Origin: an uncultured Clostridium sp.
GTDB lineage: Bacteria > Bacillota > Clostridia > TANB77 > CAG-465
Assembly: GCA_905204915.1 (NCBI GenBank)
Contig: CAJLBR010000039.1
Coordinates: forward strand, 1 to 10,824
Direction of reading: 5' to 3'
DNA length: 10,824 nucleotides
In this document: piece by piece, positions 6,765 through 10,824 of the stretch
Layout of the letters: every line of letters starts with the position of its first letter
Numbering within the stretch: the stretch's first letter is position 1
Notes under the pieces: generated by a model
Told to the model about the DNA's origin: nothing
Databases searched by the model: none
The model's input: only the letters and a program-made list of their open reading frames with translations
Made by a program: the position numbers and the translations under genes

Positions 6765-7199
6765 ATGCTTAAAAGGGAGTTAAAAGATGCAGAGAAATTT
6801 GAAGTAAATTTATTAATTACATTGTTGAAAAGAGGGGAAAATTATAATAATGTACTTGAAAATTTCTTAAAAAGGGGACAAAAAGTAACAAACGTATCAA
6901 AATATCTTGAAGATAGAGTTATGGTTTTTTTGAATGAAGAAAATGATTCTGAACTATATGACTTTGTAGCCAAGACTTGTGAATTTCCTACTTTTAAATT
7001 AGCTAAAAATATAGCTATAACAAAATTAAATAAGGAGGAATTCATAAAGGTTAACAAAATCACACAATTTAATTATGAGGTAGCTTATGATTTATTTCAG
7101 AAGGTACCGATGTTTGTTAAAATGCACGAGGATGTTTGTAAAAAGTTAGAAGAGGTAAACTCGCGTAAAATGCATATGCCAGCCAAAAGGTTTTGGTAA
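6765..7199 (+). CDS. Hypothetical protein, mostly helical, 144 aa
   Basis: I do not recognise this protein. The start is ATG 6765, with AAAGGA at 6750-6755 nine nt upstream; the frame extends further up to a TTG at 6714, but that overlaps the promoter. The sequence is lysine- and glutamate-rich with regular hydrophobic spacing, for example VNLLITLLKRG, VSKYLEDRVMVFL and FKLAKNIAITKL. This suggests an all-helical soluble protein, possibly a repeat of short helical hairpins. There is no signal peptide, membrane segment, cysteine cluster or nucleotide-binding motif, and it ends with a basic aromatic tail (MPAKRFW). It has its own strong promoter and terminator, so it is a single-gene unit between the thioredoxin-like gene and cysS. 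The gene is very likely real; its function is unknown. Confidence 0.75.
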   Translation: MLKRELKDAEKFEVNLLITLLKRGENYNNVLENFLKRGQKVTNVSKYLEDRVMVFLNEENDSELYDFVAKTCEFPTFKLAKNIAITKLNKEEFIKVNKITQFNYEVAYDLFQKVPMFVKMHEDVCKKLEEVNSRKMHMPAKRFW

Positions 7200-7242
7200 G
7201 AATAATTATAAAAGCAATTTACGTAAAATGCTATTCCCAAAT

Positions 7243-7289
7243 AAAAAAGAATTGTTATATAACAAATTGTTATTTAACAGTTCTTTTTT
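7243..7289 (+). terminator. Intrinsic terminator with a long stem
   Basis: The arm at 7243-7263 pairs with the arm at 7269-7289 over 21 positions, with one G-U pair and one mismatch, around an AAATT loop. The stem ends in six T residues (7284-7289), and the A-run on the other side means it could also work in reverse. It ends the transcript of the 144-aa protein just before the cysS promoter. Confidence 0.85.
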
Positions 7290-7302
7290 ATTGCCAATTT
7301 AA

Positions 7303-7331
7303 TTGAAAATTAGATGAGAATAGTATATAAT
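7303..7331 (+). promoter_or_regulatory. Promoter of cysS and downstream genes
   Basis: TTGAAA (7303-7308) and TATAAT (7326-7331) are spaced by 17 nt. The start is expected near 7338, giving a leader of only about 32 nt before the cysS ATG. That is too short for a T-box riboswitch, so cysS here does not appear to be under T-box control. Confidence 0.75.
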
Positions 7332-7369
7332 GTATAGGAATATAATTAAGTAGTTTAGAAGGTGAAAAA

Positions 7370-8764
7370 ATGTTAAAAATATATAATACTCTTACAAGAA
7401 AAAAAGAAGATTTTATACCAATAGATAAAGATAAAAAGGAAGTAAAAATATATACATGCGGCCCTACAGTATATAATTATGCACATATTGGAAATATGAG
7501 AGCCTATATTTTTATGGATACTTTAAGAAAAATTTTAAAATATGATGGATATACATTAAACCACGTAATGAACATAACAGATGTGGGGCATTTAGTATCT
7601 GATGCTGATGAAGGTGAAGATAAAATGGAAAAATCAGCAAGAGAAAAGAATATGTCTGTGTATGACATTGCAAATACTTACACAAATTACTTTTTAGAAG
7701 ATATTAAAAAGTTAAATATTGAAAGACCTGAACACATTGTAAAGGCTACTGATCATATAAAAGAAATGGAAGAATATGTTGCAAAGATTATGGAAAATGG
7801 CTATGCATATGAAACATCAAAAGGAATTTATTTTGATACTAGCAAGCTTCCATCATATGGTGAACTTTCTAAAGTTAATTTAAATGATCAAAAAGCTGGT
7901 GCAAGGGTAGAAGTTGATAAGGAAAAAAGAAATCCATTAGATTTTGCTTTGTGGATAAAAGCTCCTAAAGAACACATAATGAAGTGGAACAGTAGATATG
8001 GTGTATGCTATCCAGGATGGCATATTGAATGTAGCGCTATGTCAAATAAATATTTAGGTGATAGATTTGACATTCATACAGGAGGAGTAGACCATATTCC
8101 AATACATCATGAAAATGAAATTGCACAAGCAAAAGGTGCAACAGGAAAAGGACCAGCAAATTATTGGATGCACGTAGAATTTTTACTTATTGATAATGGA
8201 AAAATGTCAAAAAGTTTAGGTAATGTGTATACAATTGCCGATTTAGAAAAAAGAGGAATTGAACCTCTTGCTTATAGATATTTTTTCTATACTTCACATT
8301 ATAGAAATAAACTTAATTTTACTTGGGATGCTATTAATTCTGCACAAGTTTCTCTAAGAAAGTTAAGAGATCTTACTAATTTGCATAAAAATGGTAATAA
8401 TAAAATAGAAGAGTCAGAAATAGAAGAATTAAGAAAAAGATTTAAGGACGCTATTAATGATGATTTAAATATGTCAGTTGCACTTGCTATTGTATGGGAA
8501 GTGGCTAAGAAAAAAGAATTTTCTAAAGATTATTATGATTTAATTTTAGAATTTGATAAAATACTTTCATTAAATTTAGATAAAGTAAATGAAGAAAATA
8601 AAAGCGAAGATATTCCAAATGAAGTAAAGGAAATCTTAGAAGAAAGAAAAGCAGCAAGAGAGAACAAAGATTATAAAAAATCAGATGAACTAAGAGATAA
8701 ATTAAAATCTATGGGATATATAGTTAAAGATTCAAAAGAAGGTCAAAAGATAGAAAGAGCGTGA
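7370..8764 (+). CDS. cysS: Cysteinyl-tRNA synthetase
   Basis: The product is 464 aa, full length compared with about 461 in E. coli. It charges tRNA-Cys with cysteine using ATP, in the cytosol. The start is ATG 7370, with AGAAGGTG at 7357-7364. Class I signatures are clear: the N-terminal TCGPTVYNYAHIGN carries the HIGH-type motif (HIGN, 39-42), and KMSKS is at 278-282. The zinc ligands that select cysteine are present as C30, C221 (in WHIECSAM), H246 and E250, with the same C-H-E spacing as in the E. coli enzyme. The C-terminal helical anticodon-binding region ends with the usual KSDELRDKLKSMGY pattern. The gene is first in a probable operon with a FemABX protein and a flavin reductase. Downstream reading continues in the same frame after one TGA stop. 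Confidence 0.98.
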   Translation: MLKIYNTLTRKKEDFIPIDKDKKEVKIYTCGPTVYNYAHIGNMRAYIFMDTLRKILKYDGYTLNHVMNITDVGHLVSDADEGEDKMEKSAREKNMSVYDIANTYTNYFLEDIKKLNIERPEHIVKATDHIKEMEEYVAKIMENGYAYETSKGIYFDTSKLPSYGELSKVNLNDQKAGARVEVDKEKRNPLDFALWIKAPKEHIMKWNSRYGVCYPGWHIECSAMSNKYLGDRFDIHTGGVDHIPIHHENEIAQAKGATGKGPANYWMHVEFLLIDNGKMSKSLGNVYTIADLEKRGIEPLAYRYFFYTSHYRNKLNFTWDAINSAQVSLRKLRDLTNLHKNGNNKIEESEIEELRKRFKDAINDDLNMSVALAIVWEVAKKKEFSKDYYDLILEFDKILSLNLDKVNEENKSEDIPNEVKEILEERKAARENKDYKKSDELRDKLKSMGYIVKDSKEGQKIERA

Positions 8765-8770
8765 TTTGTA

Positions 8771-9841
8771 GTGCCTATTTTAGATAAAAATGATATTGAA
8801 CAAGTAAAAAGATATAATGAGTTTGTTGATAACTCAGAATATGGGAGACTTACCCAAGCTTTTGAGTGGGGTAAGGTAAAGTCAAATTGGAATCAAGAAA
8901 TTGTTTATATTGAAGAAGATGGAAAAATTGTAGCATCAATGATGATTTTAATTGCTAATATTCCCGTTGGTAAATCAACATTCATGTATGCTCCAAGGGG
9001 ACCAGTATGTGATCCTACTGATGTAGAAACAGTAAAAAAATTGGTTAAAGAATGTGATAGTATTGTTAAAAAATATAATGCATGTTTATTAAAATTTGAT
9101 CCTCCAGTAAAATATTCTGAAGAACTTGAAAATTTATATAAGGAAAATGGTTTTAAAACTTCTGGAAAAAATCCAGATCATGACAGAGTAATCCAACCAT
9201 CTTTTGATGCAATATTAAATATCAAAGATACTAATGAAGAAGATTTAATAAAAACATTTGCAGAAAAGACTAGATATAATATAAGACTTTCTAAAAGAAA
9301 AGGCGTAGAAGTATATTTTTCTAGATCTGAGGAAGATTTAAAAGTATTTTATGAGTTATATAAAATAACTTGTGAGAGAGATAAAATTGGATGTAGAGAT
9401 TATGAATATTTTAAAAAAATGTTAGAAGCATATGATGAAAACCATTTAAGAATATACATAGCAAAGCATGAAGATGATAAGTTATCAGCTGCTATTGCAA
9501 TAAATTATGGTCCAGAAATGTTTTATTTATATGGTGCAAGTAGTAATGTAAAAAGAAATTTAATGCCAAATTATTTAATGCAATGGGAAATGATAAAATG
9601 GGGATTAGAAAAAAAATGCTCAATATACAACTTTGGTGGAATAATACATTTAGATAAGAATAATGGACTTTATAAATTCAAAACAGGATTTTGTAGAGAA
9701 GATGGTATTTTTAAATATTTAGGTGAAATCGATTATGTTTATAATAAAAGAATTTACTTTATTTATACAAAATGTTTACCAGTATTAAAAAAGTTTAAAA
9801 GAGGAATTAGAGAAATAAAGAGAAAGTTTAATAAAAAATAA
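8771..9841 (+). CDS. FemABX-family peptidoglycan cross-bridge aminoacyltransferase
   Basis: The product is 356 aa. Members of this family transfer amino acids from aminoacyl-tRNA to lipid II or the peptidoglycan stem peptide at the inner membrane face. The start is GTG 8771, 6 nt after the cysS TGA. No ATG is available in the first 50 codons, and the ribosome binding site is poor, so translation is probably coupled to cysS. Family landmarks are TQAFEWGKVK (29-38), FMYAPRGPVCDP (71-82), KTRYNIRLSKRKGVEV (166-181), FYELYKITCERD (193-204), LYGASSNVKRNLMPNYLMQW (253-272), IYNFGGI (285-291) and YKFKTGF (301-307). It resembles the shorter FemX/MurM type: two GNAT-like subdomains without the coiled-coil arm of FemA. 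The attached amino acid cannot be predicted from sequence. The location beside cysS is suggestive only. Confidence 0.9.
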   Translation: MPILDKNDIEQVKRYNEFVDNSEYGRLTQAFEWGKVKSNWNQEIVYIEEDGKIVASMMILIANIPVGKSTFMYAPRGPVCDPTDVETVKKLVKECDSIVKKYNACLLKFDPPVKYSEELENLYKENGFKTSGKNPDHDRVIQPSFDAILNIKDTNEEDLIKTFAEKTRYNIRLSKRKGVEVYFSRSEEDLKVFYELYKITCERDKIGCRDYEYFKKMLEAYDENHLRIYIAKHEDDKLSAAIAINYGPEMFYLYGASSNVKRNLMPNYLMQWEMIKWGLEKKCSIYNFGGIIHLDKNNGLYKFKTGFCREDGIFKYLGEIDYVYNKRIYFIYTKCLPVLKKFKRGIREIKRKFNKK

Positions 9842-9875
9842 GTAAAGCACATATTATTAATTATGGAGGTATAAT

Positions 9876-10436
9876 ATGGAAAGAGAAACATGGAAACCAG
9901 GGACTTTTGTTTATCCTGTTCCAGCGGTTTTAGTATCTTGTGGAGATGATTCAGTTTCTAATGTTCTTACAGTAGCTTGGACTGGTACGATTTGCACAGA
10001 TCCAGCTATGACATATATTTCTGTTAGAAAAGAAAGATATTCATATGATATTATAAAAAGAACTGGAGAATTTGTAATTAATCTTACAAATGAAGATTTA
10101 GCGTATGCAACAGACTTTGCAGGAGTTAAATCTGGTAAAAACATTGATAAATTTAAAGAACTTAATTTAACAAAAATAAAAGCTTCAAAGATCTCTGCAC
10201 CGATGATAAAAGAAAGTCCAGTTAATATAGAATGTAAAGTAAAAGAAATAAAAGAGTTAGGATCTCATGATATGTTTTTAGCAGAAGTTGTTGCAATAAA
10301 CGTTGATCCAAAATATATTGATGAAAATGGAAAATTCGATATGGAGAAATGTAAGTTAATGGCTTACTCACATGGAGAGTATTTTTCACTTGGTAAAAAA
10401 TTAGGAAAATTTGGATTTTCGGTTAAGAAAAAATAA
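9876..10436 (+). CDS. Flavin reductase-like (flavoredoxin-type) FMN-binding protein
   Basis: The product is 186 aa. The start is ATG 9876, with GGAGG at 9865-9869. The FMN-binding split-barrel domain is recognisable: the opening WKPGTFVYPVPAVLVSCG (6-23), then NVLTVAWTGTICTDPAMTYI (29-48), the RKERYSYDIIKRTGEFVINL region (51-70), and later SPVNIECKVKEI and HDMFLAEVV, all typical of flavin reductase/flavoredoxin family proteins of anaerobes. Such proteins bind FMN and pass electrons from NAD(P)H or other donors to flavin or small acceptors; the physiological donor here is unknown. The gene lies 34 nt after the FemABX gene with no terminator between, so it is probably in the cysS operon. A long inverted repeat follows. 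Normal length, with no sign of truncation. Confidence 0.9.
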   Translation: MERETWKPGTFVYPVPAVLVSCGDDSVSNVLTVAWTGTICTDPAMTYISVRKERYSYDIIKRTGEFVINLTNEDLAYATDFAGVKSGKNIDKFKELNLTKIKASKISAPMIKESPVNIECKVKEIKELGSHDMFLAEVVAINVDPKYIDENGKFDMEKCKLMAYSHGEYFSLGKKLGKFGFSVKKK

Positions 10437-10480
10437 TTAAATAAAATTTTAAAATATAAATATCAAATAATTTTTTATAT

Positions 10481-10515
10481 TAATGTCAAATAATTTTTAA
10501 TATTATTTGACATTA
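10481..10515 (+). terminator. 14-bp inverted repeat: likely terminator of the cysS operon and/or operator
   Basis: TAATGTCAAATAAT (10481-10494) pairs perfectly with ATTATTTGACATTA (10502-10515) around a 7-nt loop. The tail is T-rich but interrupted (TTTATTTATA), so terminator strength is uncertain. The right arm contains the TTGACA -35 of the next promoter, so a protein binding this palindrome would also cover that promoter. The left-arm core TCAAATAATTTTT has a second direct copy at 10463-10475, which could pair with the same right arm. Confidence 0.6.
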
Positions 10516-10535
10516 TTTATTTATAATGTTATAAT
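10507..10535 (+). promoter_or_regulatory. Perfect consensus promoter of the 3'-edge gene
   Basis: TTGACA (10507-10512) and TATAAT (10530-10535) are separated by exactly 17 nt, a full match to the vegetative consensus. Transcription would begin near 10542. A second TATAAT at 10522-10527 is too close to the -35 to use it. The -35 lies inside the right arm of an inverted repeat, so the promoter may be tightly regulated. Confidence 0.8.
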
Positions 10536-10541
10536 CTAAAT

Positions 10542-10609
10542 AAGAGTTATGTAACTCTTCAAATTCAAGTAATTTGAAGGTATTCAGGTTACTTTTGGGA
10601 GGAATCACC
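10542..10609 (+). promoter_or_regulatory. Structured mRNA leader with two tandem hairpins
   Basis: Starting at the predicted first transcribed base, AAGAGTT (10542-10548) pairs with AACTCTT (10553-10559) around ATGT. Then CTTCAAATT (10557-10565) pairs with AATTTGAAG (10571-10579) around CAAGT. The two stems share three bases, so they compete at the junction. Further alternatives are GTAAC (10551-10555) with GTTAC (10588-10592), and AAGTAA (10567-10572) with TTACTT (10589-10594) next to the ribosome binding site GGGAGG (10597-10602). This could be an RNA switch or simply 5' stabilising structure. No known riboswitch class is recognised. Confidence 0.45.
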
Positions 10610-10824
10610 ATGAAAGACGTTCACCGAACATCGACAAACACACTGAGAGATTACGACTATGAGTTTTCTGAGGAAACGAAGCTCATTATTGAGGAGTATG
10701 AAAGAAAAATTCGGGTAAAGCAGGTAAAACTTCCGAAAGAAAGGATGGATAATAGAATAAGATGGGTTCAGAATTTGATTTCTGAATATGATAGATCTGA
10801 GCAGGAGTACAATATGGTCTTAAG
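10610..10824 (+). CDS. Unrecognised charged protein, N-terminal part (runs off the window)
   Basis: An open frame of 71 codons continues past the window end. The start is ATG 10610, with GGGAGG at 10597-10602, 7 nt upstream. The residues are strongly charged and probably helical, for example FSEETKLIIEEYERKIRVK, LPKERMDNRIRWVQNLI and SEYDRSEQEYN. There is no signal peptide or membrane segment. I do not recognise the family. By hand count 79 of 214 bases are G or C (about 37%), against roughly 22-25% in sampled lines of the flanking cysS operon. Codons rare in the neighbours (CGG, CTG, CTC, CCG, TCG, ACG) appear. This suggests the gene came from elsewhere, perhaps as the first gene of an integrated element. 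The start and promoter are convincing; the function is unknown. Confidence 0.7.
   Translation, partial: MKDVHRTSTNTLRDYDYEFSEETKLIIEEYERKIRVKQVKLPKERMDNRIRWVQNLISEYDRSEQEYNMVL

Noticed and set aside
6842..7063. Minus-strand open frame opposite the 144-aa gene
   Set aside because: The plus-strand gene has promoter, ribosome binding site and terminator in place; the reverse frame has none of these.
7164..7231. Direct repeat CGTAAAATGC at 7164-7173 and 7222-7231
   Set aside because: It is only 10 bp, one copy is coding and the flanks diverge quickly, so chance is likely in AT-rich DNA.
7331..7369. T-box or other riboswitch in front of cysS
   Set aside because: Only about 32 nt separate the predicted transcription start from the start codon, too short for a T-box, and the T-box consensus sequence is not seen.
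9911..10144. Minus-strand open frame opposite the flavin reductase gene
   Set aside because: It is antisense to conserved FMN-binding domain sequence and has no start signal.
10549..10554. Minimal ATG-TAA open frame as a regulatory leader peptide
   Set aside because: There is no ribosome binding site before it and it lies within a predicted hairpin loop; six-base start-stop pairs are common by chance. It is kept only as a side note to the leader finding.

Overview
The window looks like chromosomal DNA from a low-GC Bacillota, most likely an AT-rich Clostridia-type anaerobe. The reasons are very AT-rich codon use, strong GGAGG-type ribosome binding sites, TTGACA/TATAAT promoters with 17-nt spacers, U-tailed hairpin terminators, and the gene content: a paired heterodimeric ABC exporter, a FemABX transferase and a flavin reductase. 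I cannot name the genus from the sequence alone.

Layout. (1) 1-627 is the tail of a ribosomal RNA operon: the 3' end of 23S rRNA, a spacer, 5S rRNA and tRNA-Asn(GTT), then a hairpin with a T-run. A small TerB-like gene (683-1135) sits only a few bases past that hairpin. (2) 1269-5937 is a tight three-gene operon behind a consensus promoter. It encodes a MarR-type repressor and the two half-transporters of a heterodimeric ABC exporter, with consecutive reading frames overlapping by 7 and 8 nt. One half has a degenerate Walker B/H-loop. The other has canonical catalytic residues, a degenerate signature motif and a large extra extracellular domain. The operon ends in a bidirectional terminator shared with the gene facing it. 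(3) 6054-6764 holds a membrane-anchored thioredoxin-like protein on the minus strand and a divergent promoter region. (4) 6765-7199 is an unrecognised small protein followed by its own terminator. (5) 7370-10436 is a probable operon: cysS, a FemABX-family aminoacyl transferase in the same reading frame just after the cysS stop, and a flavin reductase-like protein. (6) 10481-10824 has a long inverted repeat overlapping a perfect consensus promoter, a structured leader, and the start of an unrecognised gene. That gene has clearly higher GC and different codon use, so this may be the edge of acquired DNA.

How the genes may work together: the MarR protein probably controls the exporter operon and itself. 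An 11-bp direct repeat spaced 41 bp apart around the promoter is a candidate operator. CysRS makes Cys-tRNA for translation. The adjacent FemABX protein belongs to a family that uses aminoacyl-tRNA to build peptidoglycan cross-bridges, so the pair is an intriguing neighbourhood, though not proof of a shared substrate.

The most unusual single feature is a roughly 180-residue extracellular insertion between TM1 and TM2 of the second ABC half-transporter. By eye it is built from about four degenerate repeats of 44-50 residues. No CRISPR array, insertion sequence or complete mobile element was seen.
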